A stretch of 34,121 nt of DNA from VMDJ01 sp965659945 (GCA_965659945.1 CBFHYJ010000013.1:1-34121), one strand, 5' to 3'. Counted from the stretch's first letter, positions 7,391 to 15,548 are shown. A program made the numbers and translations. The notes: generated by a model not told the origin, from the sequence alone.

Positions 7391-7416
7391 AAAAAACCCG
7401 CGGTCGATGCCGCGGG
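7391..7416 (-). terminator. Rho-independent terminator of glnA
   Basis: CCCGCGG (7397-7403) pairs with CCGCGGG (7410-7416) around a 6-base loop. Read on the minus strand, the hairpin is followed by a run of T (from A at 7391-7396). It sits 28 bases after the glnA stop. Confidence 0.88.
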
Positions 7417-7443
7417 CTTTCATATCGAAGATTCGATTAGGTA

Positions 7444-8853
7444 TTACAAGCTGTAGTACATATCGAATTCGACTGGGTGAGTTGTCATACGCATGCGAGT
7501 GACTTCTTCCATCTTCAGAGCAATGAAACCGTCAATCAAATCGTCGTCAAATACACCGCCGGCTTTCAAGAAGTCACGGTCTTGATCCAATGCTTCCAAC
7601 GCTTGATCCAAGCTATGACAAACCGTTGGGATTGCTGCTGCCTCTTCTGGCTCCAAGTCATACAAGTCTTTATCCGCTGCATCACCAGGGTGGATCTTGT
7701 TTTGGATACCGTCCAAACCTGCCATCATCATCGCGGTGAATGCGAAGTATGGGTTTGCTGTTGGATCAGGGAAACGTACTTCGATACGACGACCTTTAGG
7801 GTTCGATACGAAAGGAATACGAATCGATGCAGAACGGTTACGTGCTGAATAAGCCAACATAACTGGTGCTTCGAAACCTGGAACCAAGCGCTTGTAAGAG
7901 TTGGTTGAAGAGTTGGTGAATGCGTTCAATGCACGTGCGTGCTTGATGATGCCGCCAATGTAGAACAAAGCTGTTTCAGACAAGCCACCGTACAAGTCAC
8001 CTGAGAACAAGTTCTTGCCATCTTTCGCCAAAGACTGGTGAACGTGCATACCTGAACCGTTGTCACCAACGATTGGCTTAGGCATGAAGGTTGCTGTCTT
8101 GCCGTAAGCGTGAGCTACATTCCAAGTACAGTACTTCTGGATTTGAACCCAGTCAGCGCGCTCAACCAAGGTTGAGAAACGAGTGCCGATTTCACACTGG
8201 TTAGCTGTTGCTACTTCGTGGTGATGAACTTCTACCGGAACGCCCATCTCCTCCATTGCGCCACACATTGCTGCACGCAAGTCGTGTGATGAATCAACTG
8301 GAGGTACTGGGAAGTAACCACCTTTAACACCTGGGCGGTGACCTGTGTTGCCGTCTGCATATACACGGTCAGTGTTCCAAGCGGCCTCTTCAGAATCGAT
8401 CTTAACCATCGAACCTGACATGTCCGCACTCCAACGTACGTCGTCAAAGATAAAGAACTCAGGTTCTGGACCAAAGAATGCTGTGTCAGCGATGCCTGTC
8501 GACTTCAAGTACTCTTCGCCGCGCTTAGCAACAGAACGTGGGTCACGGTTGTAACCTTCCATAGTTGCTGGCTCAAGAATGTCACAACGCAAGTTCATGG
8601 TTGATTCATCAGTGAAGAGATCCATAACGGCAGTGTCAGCGTCTGGCATCAAGATCATGTCTGACTCGTTAATGCCTTTCCAGCCAGCGATTGACGAACC
8701 GTCAAACATCTTGCCTTCAGCAAACAAATCTTCATTAATTTCATGTGCAGGAAGAGTCACGTGTTGCTCTTTACCGCGGGTGTCAGTGAAACGGAAGTCA
8801 ACCCACTTAACTTCGTTGTCCTTCATCATATTAAGGACGTCTTGTGCCGCCAT
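7444..8853 (-). CDS. glnA: Glutamine synthetase, type I
   Basis: Makes glutamine from glutamate, ammonia and ATP; a dodecameric cytosolic enzyme. I choose the ATG at 8853, which gives 469 residues, the same as E. coli; CTGGAGA lies 6-8 bases upstream. The open frame to 8883 adds ten residues unlike the family. Signatures: KFVDFRFTDT-like N-terminus (KWVDFRFTDTRGKEQHV), MFDGSSIAGW, the metal site FGPEPEFF, the glutamate/ammonia region VEVHHHEVATANQCEIG, NGSGMHVHQSL, the ATP loop KRLVPGFEAPV, and the adenylylation loop KDLYDLEPEEA with its tyrosine near residue 397. Regulation is visible: a sigma-54 promoter and two NtrC sites upstream. Confidence 0.99.
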   Translation of the reverse strand: MAAQDVLNMMKDNEVKWVDFRFTDTRGKEQHVTLPAHEINEDLFAEGKMFDGSSIAGWKGINESDMILMPDADTAVMDLFTDESTMNLRCDILEPATMEGYNRDPRSVAKRGEEYLKSTGIADTAFFGPEPEFFIFDDVRWSADMSGSMVKIDSEEAAWNTDRVYADGNTGHRPGVKGGYFPVPPVDSSHDLRAAMCGAMEEMGVPVEVHHHEVATANQCEIGTRFSTLVERADWVQIQKYCTWNVAHAYGKTATFMPKPIVGDNGSGMHVHQSLAKDGKNLFSGDLYGGLSETALFYIGGIIKHARALNAFTNSSTNSYKRLVPGFEAPVMLAYSARNRSASIRIPFVSNPKGRRIEVRFPDPTANPYFAFTAMMMAGLDGIQNKIHPGDAADKDLYDLEPEEAAAIPTVCHSLDQALEALDQDRDFLKAGGVFDDDLIDGFIALKMEEVTRMRMTTHPVEFDMYYSL

Positions 8854-8943
8854 TTCGATTCTCCAGTAAATGGTTTTAAACAATGGTTAGTTATGTCGTG
8901 CATGACGATCGAAAAGGCCATGACGAAATGTTTATTAATGTAG

Positions 8944-8959
8944 GCAGGTTTTGTGCCAA
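8944..8959 (-). promoter_or_regulatory. Sigma-54 promoter of glnA
   Basis: On the minus strand the bases read TTGGCACAAAACCTGC, with the -24 GG and -12 GC separated by exactly 10 bases, matching the sigma-54 consensus TGGCAC-N5-TTGC closely. It lies about 90 bases before the glnA start. Two NtrC palindromes lie 170-215 bases further upstream, the expected enhancer arrangement. Confidence 0.85.
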
Positions 8960-9128
8960 CCTACTTTTTAAGCCGCACTTTTATATTGCGGTCAGAAAAG
9001 AGCGCATAGACTAGCGCAAAATGTGCTGTTTATTAACGGTTTTCAGCGGTTTTTTGCATCATTTTTGAATTTCTGCACACTGGCGAAGCAACAGGAAATT
9101 CGACGCTAGATGTAAAAACATATTCATG

Positions 9129-9145
9129 TGCACCAACTTGGTGCG
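9129..9145. promoter_or_regulatory. NtrC enhancer site 1 for glnA
   Basis: TGCACCA-ACT-TGGTGCG matches the NtrC operator at every position but the last. It lies about 185 bases upstream of the -12 element of the glnA sigma-54 promoter. It forms a tandem with the site at 9159-9175, with centres about 30 bases apart (close to three helical turns). Confidence 0.85.
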
Positions 9146-9158
9146 ACACGGGCTTTTT

Positions 9159-9175
9159 GTGTCCCAATTTGGTGC
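9159..9175. promoter_or_regulatory. NtrC enhancer site 2 for glnA
   Basis: GTGTCCCAATTTGGTGC has one good half (TTTGGTGC) and one degenerate half. It abuts the stop codon of the CDF transporter gene. Tandem strong and weaker sites fit the cooperative NtrC binding known at glnA enhancers. The rest of the 322-base gap (8854-9175) shows no ORF or RNA gene. Confidence 0.65.
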
Positions 9176-10306
9176 TTATCGGTATAAAAGGGCTACGCTG
9201 CGGTAATCCGGATTGTTCGAAACCGCCTGCTGTAATTGCTGCTTTAAGGCTTCGGTCTGCTCCAACGAGCTAAAGCTAGCAATCGGCAAAACCACCTCAA
9301 TATCGATCCGGCCTGCCAGATAGTGCAGATTGATGTGATGACCGTCGAGTATGCCCGCCCATTGTTGATCGAGGTAGTCCAAGACCTTTTCACGCAACGG
9401 TAGGTTTCGGCTTGGTGGCGCCTCTTCATCATCCTCTGGATCAATATGTACAGTCACATCTTCGATCTCTTTAATCGCGCGCTTTAAGTGATCTTCCACC
9501 ACCTGACTAATCATATGACCTTCGGATACCGTCAAGCGAGGACTGACTTGCACATGCACATCGGCTGCCGCTGTTGGGCCATGTCGACGTGTGCGCAACA
9601 TATGAACAGAACGAACTCCGTCGATTTTGTTAATGATGCTGTAAGCCTTCTCAACCAATTCAGCATCGAGTGACGAGTCGACCAGTTCTTGCAACGCATC
9701 CCATCCTAACGACCAACCAATCTTTAAGATCATCAGTGCGACCAAGATGGCTGCAATCGCATCAAGGTAAGGAATGCCTAACATCATGCCGCCAACACCG
9801 ATCAACACAACAACCGATGAGATGGCATCTGTACGGTGATGCCATGCGTTAGCTTTTAATAATTCTGAGTCGTATTGTTTAGCAACGGCTAAGGTGTACC
9901 AATACAAAACTTCATTCGCCACAATCGAAAACGCCGCAGCCCATAAGGCAATCTTTCCAGGCGCTTCAACATGATCATCGAGCAAATGAATCATCGCATC
10001 CCACGCAATCCCTAACGCCACAAGTACTAATAAAATACCGAGCGCCAGCGTTGCTGCTGTTTCAAAACGACCATGTCCATACGGGTGTTGTTCGTCTGGC
10101 TCTTCATGCGCATGTTGTGCGACGAAATATACGAGCGCATCGGATAACAAATCTGATACCGAATGCAATCCGTCAGCTATTAATGCAGCAGAATTCGATA
10201 TGAAGCCCACGACAAGCTTCACAATCGACAAAATAATGTTAACGATCGCACTGACTAAAGAGACACGTTGAGTGGCTTTTTTACGCGCTGTTAAATGCTC
10301 ACTCAT
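9176..10306 (-). CDS. Cation diffusion facilitator (CDF) metal efflux protein
   Basis: 376 residues. CDF proteins are proton-driven inner-membrane exporters of divalent metals such as Zn, Fe, Mn or Co. About six membrane segments lie in residues 15-210. Metal-site motifs are visible in the second segment (IADGLHSVSDLLSD, about 43-56) and the fifth (HHRTDAISS, 156-164). A histidine-rich loop (QHAHEEPDEQHPYGHGRFE) lies at 64-82. The cytosolic domain (about 210-295) is followed by an extra 80-residue C-terminal region ending RSVALLYR, longer than in FieF. The metal cannot be named from sequence. The start overlaps the TusA-like gene by 4 bases (ATGA), so it is the last gene of a three-gene operon. 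Confidence 0.93.
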   Translation of the reverse strand: MSEHLTARKKATQRVSLVSAIVNIILSIVKLVVGFISNSAALIADGLHSVSDLLSDALVYFVAQHAHEEPDEQHPYGHGRFETAATLALGILLVLVALGIAWDAMIHLLDDHVEAPGKIALWAAAFSIVANEVLYWYTLAVAKQYDSELLKANAWHHRTDAISSVVVLIGVGGMMLGIPYLDAIAAILVALMILKIGWSLGWDALQELVDSSLDAELVEKAYSIINKIDGVRSVHMLRTRRHGPTAAADVHVQVSPRLTVSEGHMISQVVEDHLKRAIKEIEDVTVHIDPEDDEEAPPSRNLPLREKVLDYLDQQWAGILDGHHINLHYLAGRIDIEVVLPIASFSSLEQTEALKQQLQQAVSNNPDYRSVALLYR

Positions 10307-10539
10307 ACTGATTCACCAACTCGCACAACGACAATAAAATCATCTTCGTCTTCACGAATCTCAATCACTTCATGTCCGTTAATACGACACCATGCGGGTA
10401 TATCATTCACTACACCAGGGTCAGTACAAATAGCTTCAACAACATCGCCAGGCATTAATGTCGCGACATGATCCTGCACGCGTATAACCGGCATCGGACA
10501 TAACAAGCGCTGACAATCTAAGGTGCTTTTTTCACTCAT
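10303..10539 (-). CDS. TusA-family sulfur carrier protein
   Basis: 78 residues with the TusA fold signature: a conserved LDCQRLLCPMPVIRV stretch in which C14 of CPMP is the persulfide-carrying cysteine. The rest (PGDVVEAICTDPG, then a beta-strand VVVRV near the end) fits the two-layer alpha/beta family fold. TusA proteins relay sulfur to tRNA thiolation or other acceptors in the cytosol. The gene lies 3 bases after the PP-loop enzyme gene and overlaps the CDF gene by 4 bases. The context suggests it supplies sulfur to the PP-loop enzyme; whether it is the main TusA of the cell or a dedicated paralogue is unknown. Confidence 0.92.
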   Translation of the reverse strand: MSEKSTLDCQRLLCPMPVIRVQDHVATLMPGDVVEAICTDPGVVNDIPAWCRINGHEVIEIREDEDDFIVVVRVGESV

Positions 10540-10542
10540 CTT

Positions 10543-11583
10543 TTATAGCACCCACGCTTTATCGATATCATCAGGATGCATCGGCTTCACTGATAACTGA
10601 TGAACGTCACCATTAGTATTAATGTAATCAAAATCGACCTGTTTGGCATCTCGACCTTGGCTATATCGTGCGGCGATCTGTGCTGAGAGCATCAGATCAT
10701 CTTCACTCAGCTCGCCATCAATTAAGGTCCATGGGCCACCATGACTGGTGATCACCAACGAAGGATATTGTTTGCGATAACCACGCATAAATTTTGTTTC
10801 GCCAGCTTCGCGCGCAATGATCAATTTAAAGTTTGGCTTTGGGCGTACATGACGACCGACTTTCAGAAGCATAATGTCGTCGAGCTCATAACGCTTTTCG
10901 CCGCGCGACTGCCACATATCTGACAACTTGACGGAATACTGCTCATCGGTAAGGAAACAACAGCCGCCAGCCGGTTGCGCATAGTCGTCGAAACCAAACT
11001 TTTGAGCTAATGCCATCTGCGGTTTACGACTGCGGCCGTGAAAATCATAAAGCTGAGTACGATTCACCCAACCTTTTCGTTCTGGCAAGGTTTCAGGTAA
11101 GTTTTTTGCGCATAACGGGCGCAGCAGACGATCGTGAATACCCGATTCTTCTTGGATCACTGGCATGGTCGCTTTACGCTGAGATTTAGGCCGCTGACCG
11201 ATCACTTCACCAGTGATAACGAAGTCAAAATCGTTCTTCTCGATCCAGTCATGCGCTTTCTTAACCATGAATATTTTACAGTCTAAACAAGGGTTTAGGT
11301 TCGATCCGTAGCCATGCTTGGGGTTAAAAACCACATCTTTATATTCTTCAACTATATCCACGATATGTAGTTTGATACCCAACCTTTCAGCCGACCAAAG
11401 GGCGTTATTTCTCTTCGGCTTATCTTTATCTTTTTGACGAATTGCATGGGTATGGCCTTCCACGCAGAAGCCGGTAAAAAAATTCACCCCTTCAACATGA
11501 ATACCTTGCTCCTGAATCACTCGAGTCGCCAGTAGCGAATCTAAGCCTCCAGAGATTAATGCCAGTGCTTTGCGTTGTGTCAT
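10543..11583 (-). CDS. PP-loop tRNA thiolation-type enzyme with C-terminal NFACT-R-like domain
   Basis: 346 residues. The N-terminal half is an ATP-pyrophosphatase related to MnmA and ThiI: PP-loop SGGLDS at 11-16, CLDC (C99, C102), GEVIGQRP at 125-132, and PAGGCCFLTD with C208 and C209. Several cysteines could carry a persulfide or bind a metal cluster. The C-terminal part (about 232-345) has VGRH, an IIAREAGE stretch and AAQIAARYS-like features (AQIAARYSQGR) that resemble the RNA-binding NFACT-R (DUF814) domain. There is no THUMP domain, so it is not canonical ThiI. The likely role is thiolation of a tRNA base, with the adjacent TusA-like protein as sulfur donor. The substrate base is unknown. 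Confidence 0.8.
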   Translation of the reverse strand: MTQRKALALISGGLDSLLATRVIQEQGIHVEGVNFFTGFCVEGHTHAIRQKDKDKPKRNNALWSAERLGIKLHIVDIVEEYKDVVFNPKHGYGSNLNPCLDCKIFMVKKAHDWIEKNDFDFVITGEVIGQRPKSQRKATMPVIQEESGIHDRLLRPLCAKNLPETLPERKGWVNRTQLYDFHGRSRKPQMALAQKFGFDDYAQPAGGCCFLTDEQYSVKLSDMWQSRGEKRYELDDIMLLKVGRHVRPKPNFKLIIAREAGETKFMRGYRKQYPSLVITSHGGPWTLIDGELSEDDLMLSAQIAARYSQGRDAKQVDFDYINTNGDVHQLSVKPMHPDDIDKAWVL

Positions 11584-11683
11584 GCTTATGCCTATCGCGG
11601 TGACATCGTTGCCACAGAATCTTATGCGCGAATTTTAGTGACTTAGACGTTCGAATGTAAGGCGAGATATTTTCTAGAGCGTA

Positions 11684-11689
11684 TATAAT
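11684..11689 (+). promoter_or_regulatory. -10 element of the glyQS promoter
   Basis: A perfect TATAAT 41 bases before the chosen glyQ start, in the divergent gap between the PP-loop gene and glyQ. No convincing -35 hexamer is seen at the right spacing, so the promoter assignment is partial. Confidence 0.5.
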
Positions 11690-11730
11690 GATGAGTTTTA
11701 ACGATTTTGATCGCTTTAGAGCCAACTATC

Positions 11731-12657
11731 ATGAAACAAGCAGCGGACGTTTCGACGTTTCAGGGCCTAATTTTTGCCCTTCAGCAGTATTGGGCTGAGC
11801 AAGGTTGCGTCATCATGCAACCATACGACATGGAAATGGGCGCGGGCACCTTCCATACCGCGACCTTTTTACGCTCCATTGGACCTGAGCCATGGAATGC
11901 CGCTTATGTGCAGCCATCTCGTCGACCTACCGATGGTCGTTATGGCGAAAATCCAAATCGCTTACAGCACTACTATCAATTCCAAGTGGCGATGAAGCCA
12001 TCACCTAAAAATATTCAAGAGCTTTACCTTGGCTCATTGGAAATGATGGGTATCGACACACTGACGCATGACATTCGCTTTGTTGAAGATAACTGGGAAT
12101 CACCAACGCTTGGCGCTTGGGGCCTTGGTTGGGAAGTATGGCTTAATGGTATGGAAGTGACGCAGTTCACCTATTTCCAACAGGTCGGTGGTTTAGATTG
12201 TCGCCCAGTCACTGGCGAGATCACTTATGGCATCGAACGTATTGCCATGTACTTACAAGGCGTGGAATCGGTTTATGACCTAGTTTGGACTAACGGTCCC
12301 CAAGGTCCTGTGACCTATGGTGATGTCTTCCTACAAAACGAAGTTGAACAATCAGCCTATAACTTTGAGCACGCTGATGTGGACTTCCACTTTGCTTTGT
12401 TTGATCAATGCGAAAAAGAATCAAACAAACTGATTGAAGCCGGCTTACCTTTGCCAGCCTATGAGCAAGTGCTTAAAGCTTCACATGCCTTTAACTTACT
12501 CGATGCCCGCCATGCTATTTCAGTTACGGAACGTCAGCGCTATATCTTGCGTGTACGTGCTTTAGCCCGTGCAGTTGCTCAATCTTATTACGAGGCCCGT
12601 GAGCGTTTGGGCTTCCCGATGTTAGAGACCCCTCAAGGAAAGGTGAGCAATGGCTAA
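11731..12657 (+). CDS. glyQ: Glycine-tRNA ligase, alpha subunit
   Basis: Alpha subunit of the heterotetrameric glycyl-tRNA synthetase, which activates glycine and charges tRNA-Gly with GlyS. I choose the ATG at 11731 (308 residues; E. coli 303), since FQGLIFALQQYW near the N-terminus aligns with the family; an in-frame TTG at 11707 would add eight residues. Class II core motifs are clear: GCVIMQPYDMEMGAGTFH, YVQPSRRPTDGRYGENPNR and the GGLDCRPVTGEITYGIERIA block. There is no strong Shine-Dalgarno. The 3' end overlaps glyS by 8 bases, indicating coupled translation of equal subunit amounts. Confidence 0.98.
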   Translation: MKQAADVSTFQGLIFALQQYWAEQGCVIMQPYDMEMGAGTFHTATFLRSIGPEPWNAAYVQPSRRPTDGRYGENPNRLQHYYQFQVAMKPSPKNIQELYLGSLEMMGIDTLTHDIRFVEDNWESPTLGAWGLGWEVWLNGMEVTQFTYFQQVGGLDCRPVTGEITYGIERIAMYLQGVESVYDLVWTNGPQGPVTYGDVFLQNEVEQSAYNFEHADVDFHFALFDQCEKESNKLIEAGLPLPAYEQVLKASHAFNLLDARHAISVTERQRYILRVRALARAVAQSYYEARERLGFPMLETPQGKVSNG

Positions 12658-14731
12658 CACCGCCGATTTGTTGTTTGAACTCGGTACTGAAGAGTTACCA
12701 CCCGTTGCGTTACGAAAGCTATCAAATGCGCTAACGAATGAATTTGTTAATGGCCTTGCTGCAGCCAGCTTGGCGCATGGTGAGGTTAAGTCATATGCAG
12801 CGCCTCGTCGCCTCGCCTTATTCATTAAGGATGTTGAAGTACAGCAGGCTGATCGTGATGTTGAGCGTCGTGGCCCTGCGGTTAAAGCCGCGTTTGATAC
12901 GGATGGCAATCCGACTAAAGCGGCTGAAGGCTTTGCTCAATCATGCGGCACAACCGTTGATCAATTACAGCGCATCGAGACACCTAAAGGCGAATGGCTT
13001 GCGTATCAAATGCACGAGGCAGGGCAAGCGGCGAGCGAGCTACTGCCAGCTATCGCTGAAAATGCACTGAATAAATTACCCATACCTAAGCGTATGCGTT
13101 GGGGCTCATCAGAGGCACAGTTTGTTCGACCTGTGCATTGGTTGGTTTTCTTATTAGGTAACGACGTGGTTAATTGCAGCATCCTAGATGCAACCTCTGG
13201 TCGTACAACTTATGGCCATCGCTTCCATCATCCCGATGCGATCGAAATTAAAGCGCCTGACACCTATGCTGACCAATTGTTAAATCCTGGTTATGTCATT
13301 GCAGACTTTGATCAACGTAAAGCAAAGGTTAAAGCGCAAGTTGAAGAAACCGCTGCTTCACTTAATGGCATCGCTGAGATGGATGATGACCTTCTTGAAG
13401 AAGTCACCGCATTGAATGAATGGCCTATCCCGGTTGCTGGCGAATTTGAAGAACGCTTCCTAGAAGTTCCTCATGAAGCGCTTGTTTCAACCATGAAGAG
13501 TAACCAAAAGTACTTCCCTGTTTTCAATGCAAAGCATGAATTGATGAATCATTTCATCACGCTTGCCAACATTGAAAGTAAAGACCCTGCCATGATCAAA
13601 GCCGGTAACGAGCGTGTTGTTCGTCCTCGTCTGGCAGATGCCATGTTCTTCTGGCAACAAGATGGCAAGAAGAAACTTGAAGACCATATCGAGCGTTTAA
13701 AAACCGTTGTCTTCCAAAAGCAGCTTGGCAGCATGTATGACAAGTCAGAGCGTGTCGCTGATTTAGCTGAACATATCGCTAAGGCGATTGATGGTGATAT
13801 CGCGAAAGCAAAACGCGCCGGCCAGTTAAGTCGTTGTGACTTGATGACAGAGATGGTTTACGAATTTGGTGATATGCAAGGCATCATGGGTCGATATCAA
13901 GCTCAGCGTGATGGTGAAGATGCTGAGATTGCACAGGCAATGGATGAGTTCTATATGCCGCGCTTCTCTGGTGATCAGCTACCTCAAACTAAAACAGGTA
14001 TTGCGATTGCTCTAGCAGAACGTATAGACACTCTTGTCGGTATCTTCGGCATTGCTATGAAACCAACTGGCGACAAAGACCCTTTCGCTTTACGTCGTGC
14101 CGCACTAGGTGCGCTTCGTATTATTCGAGAGCATCAACTGCCATTAAATATTCGTGACTTGCTCACAAAAGCATCTAACAATTTGTCGAGCAACATTACA
14201 GAAACGTCAGCCGTTGATGATGTTGAAAGCTTTATGTTTGATCGCCTAAAAGTTTTATATGCCGACCTTGGTGTCAGTGTTGATACTTATGAAGCCGTAC
14301 TTGCGGTTAAGCCAACAACCTTAACTGATTTTGATCAGCGCATTAACGCGGTAACTGAATTCCGCGACTTACCAGAAGCTGAAGCATTGGCTGCGGCGAA
14401 CAAGCGCATTAGTAACTTACTTAAGAAAGTTGAGGGCGATCTTTCATCTTCAATCGATACCAAGCTATTTGATGTTGATGCTGAATCTGCTCTTCATCAA
14501 GCCATGCAAGATGCAACCTCATTAGCCACACAAGCCATGGCATCGTCAGCTTACTCTGATGCTCTCAAAGCGTTATCGACTTTGCGATCACCGGTTGATG
14601 CTTATTTCGATCATGTGATGGTTATGGCTGATGATGCTGCAGTTAAAGCTAATCGCTTAGCGATACTTGGTCAGTTGCAATCGGCTTTCTTACAAGTTGC
14701 TGATATCGGTTTATTACAACCGCAGCAATAA
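12650..14731 (+). CDS. glyS: Glycine-tRNA ligase, beta subunit
   Basis: 693 residues (E. coli 689). The beta subunit recognises and binds tRNA-Gly in the alpha2-beta2 synthetase. Signatures: LFELGTEELPP at the N-terminus, MRWGSSEAQFVRPVHWLV, the VSTMKSNQKYFPV stretch, RPRLADAMFFWQQD, a middle region resembling the HD domain (YEFGDMQGIMGRYQA), DKDPFALRRAALG, and the C-terminal anticodon-binding DALR-type region with VDAYFDHVMVM. The start overlaps the glyQ end, with AAGGAAAGG about 10 bases upstream. The acyltransferase gene begins 2 bases after its stop. The heptose phosphatase gene gmhB, which follows glyS in Pseudomonas, is not here. Confidence 0.98.
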   Translation: MANTADLLFELGTEELPPVALRKLSNALTNEFVNGLAAASLAHGEVKSYAAPRRLALFIKDVEVQQADRDVERRGPAVKAAFDTDGNPTKAAEGFAQSCGTTVDQLQRIETPKGEWLAYQMHEAGQAASELLPAIAENALNKLPIPKRMRWGSSEAQFVRPVHWLVFLLGNDVVNCSILDATSGRTTYGHRFHHPDAIEIKAPDTYADQLLNPGYVIADFDQRKAKVKAQVEETAASLNGIAEMDDDLLEEVTALNEWPIPVAGEFEERFLEVPHEALVSTMKSNQKYFPVFNAKHELMNHFITLANIESKDPAMIKAGNERVVRPRLADAMFFWQQDGKKKLEDHIERLKTVVFQKQLGSMYDKSERVADLAEHIAKAIDGDIAKAKRAGQLSRCDLMTEMVYEFGDMQGIMGRYQAQRDGEDAEIAQAMDEFYMPRFSGDQLPQTKTGIAIALAERIDTLVGIFGIAMKPTGDKDPFALRRAALGALRIIREHQLPLNIRDLLTKASNNLSSNITETSAVDDVESFMFDRLKVLYADLGVSVDTYEAVLAVKPTTLTDFDQRINAVTEFRDLPEAEALAAANKRISNLLKKVEGDLSSSIDTKLFDVDAESALHQAMQDATSLATQAMASSAYSDALKALSTLRSPVDAYFDHVMVMADDAAVKANRLAILGQLQSAFLQVADIGLLQPQQ

Positions 14732-14733
14732 AT

Positions 14734-15444
14734 ATGATCTTTATTCGATCGGTCATTTACTTTCTCTTCATGGTGATCTCTGTGATCATCCATGGTGGCC
14801 TGATCGCTTTATTGGGTTGGCTGTTACCGCAGAGTTATTCAGATTGGCTTGCCACTGCTTGGGGCCGTGTCAATCTTGTCGCTATGCGCTGGCTGTGTAA
14901 TCTTGATATGAACATAGAAGGTTGGGAAAACATTCCACAAGAAGGCGCGGGCATCATCATGTCCAAGCATCAATCAACTTGGGAAACTATTTCACTGCGC
15001 GGCTTATTCCCGATTCATCAATCTTGGATTTTGAAGAAAGAATTGATGCAAATTCCAATTTTTGGTTGGGCATTACATTTCACCCGTTCTATTCCTATCG
15101 ATCGTAGTGCAGGTCGTAAAGCACTCAAGATGGTGGTTGACGATGGTCTGAAGCGACTAGATCAAGGCCGCCTAATTGTTGTTTTTCCTGAAGGGACACG
15201 TACAGCGCCGGGAGAGCGTCAGAAGTACAGCGCTGGTGGAGCTATGTTGGCTGAGAAATCAGGTTTACCGGTAATCCCGATCGCGCATAATGCCGGCGTT
15301 TATTGGAAAAGACGTGGTGTGAAGAAGTATCCGGGCACGATTCAAGTCCGTGTTGGTATGCCCATTCCAACCGAAGGCCGCAAAGCCTCTTCCATCATGA
15401 AAGACGTTGAAGACTGGATTGAAGGTCAAATGGAAACGCTGTAA
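14734..15444 (+). CDS. plsC: 1-acyl-sn-glycerol-3-phosphate acyltransferase (PlsC/LPLAT family)
   Basis: 236 residues. The family acylates lysophosphatidic acid or related lysophospholipids at the inner membrane. A hydrophobic N-terminus (about 3-28) is a membrane anchor. Acyltransferase motif I is SKHQSTWET, where the usual HX4D appears as HX4E. Further motifs are RSIPIDRSAGRKA, VVFPEGTRTAPGE (motif III) and GLPVIPIAHNAG (motif IV). The gene starts 2 bases after the glyS stop, so it belongs to the glyQS operon, and a hairpin follows. The equivalent Pseudomonas gene lies next to gyrB in the same orientation. The natural acyl acceptor cannot be read from sequence. Confidence 0.92.
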   Translation: MIFIRSVIYFLFMVISVIIHGGLIALLGWLLPQSYSDWLATAWGRVNLVAMRWLCNLDMNIEGWENIPQEGAGIIMSKHQSTWETISLRGLFPIHQSWILKKELMQIPIFGWALHFTRSIPIDRSAGRKALKMVVDDGLKRLDQGRLIVVFPEGTRTAPGERQKYSAGGAMLAEKSGLPVIPIAHNAGVYWKRRGVKKYPGTIQVRVGMPIPTEGRKASSIMKDVEDWIEGQMETL

Positions 15445-15451
15445 AGGCGAT

Positions 15452-15489
15452 AAATATAAAGTAAGTGAGCGAACACTTACTTTATATTT
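15452..15489. terminator. Long AT-rich hairpin between plsC and gyrB
   Basis: A perfect 16-base-pair inverted repeat: AAATATAAAGTAAGTG (15452-15467) and its complement (15474-15489) around AGCGAA. A T-rich tail follows on plus. It begins 8 bases after plsC and faces the gyrB 3' end, so it probably ends transcripts from one or both sides, although the stem is AT-rich. Confidence 0.65.
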
Positions 15490-15548
15490 TATTTATTTAT
15501 AAGTACTTACATTTTGCAGTGCAATAACCGCCGCTTGTTTCTATAACC

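Noticed and set aside
7477..7848. 123-codon plus-strand ORF
   Set aside because: It is a shadow of glnA; the cysteine- and histidine-rich product is an artefact of the reverse frame.
8854..8883. Ten-residue N-terminal extension of glnA
   Set aside because: The ATG at 8853 with CTGGAGA upstream gives exactly the family length.
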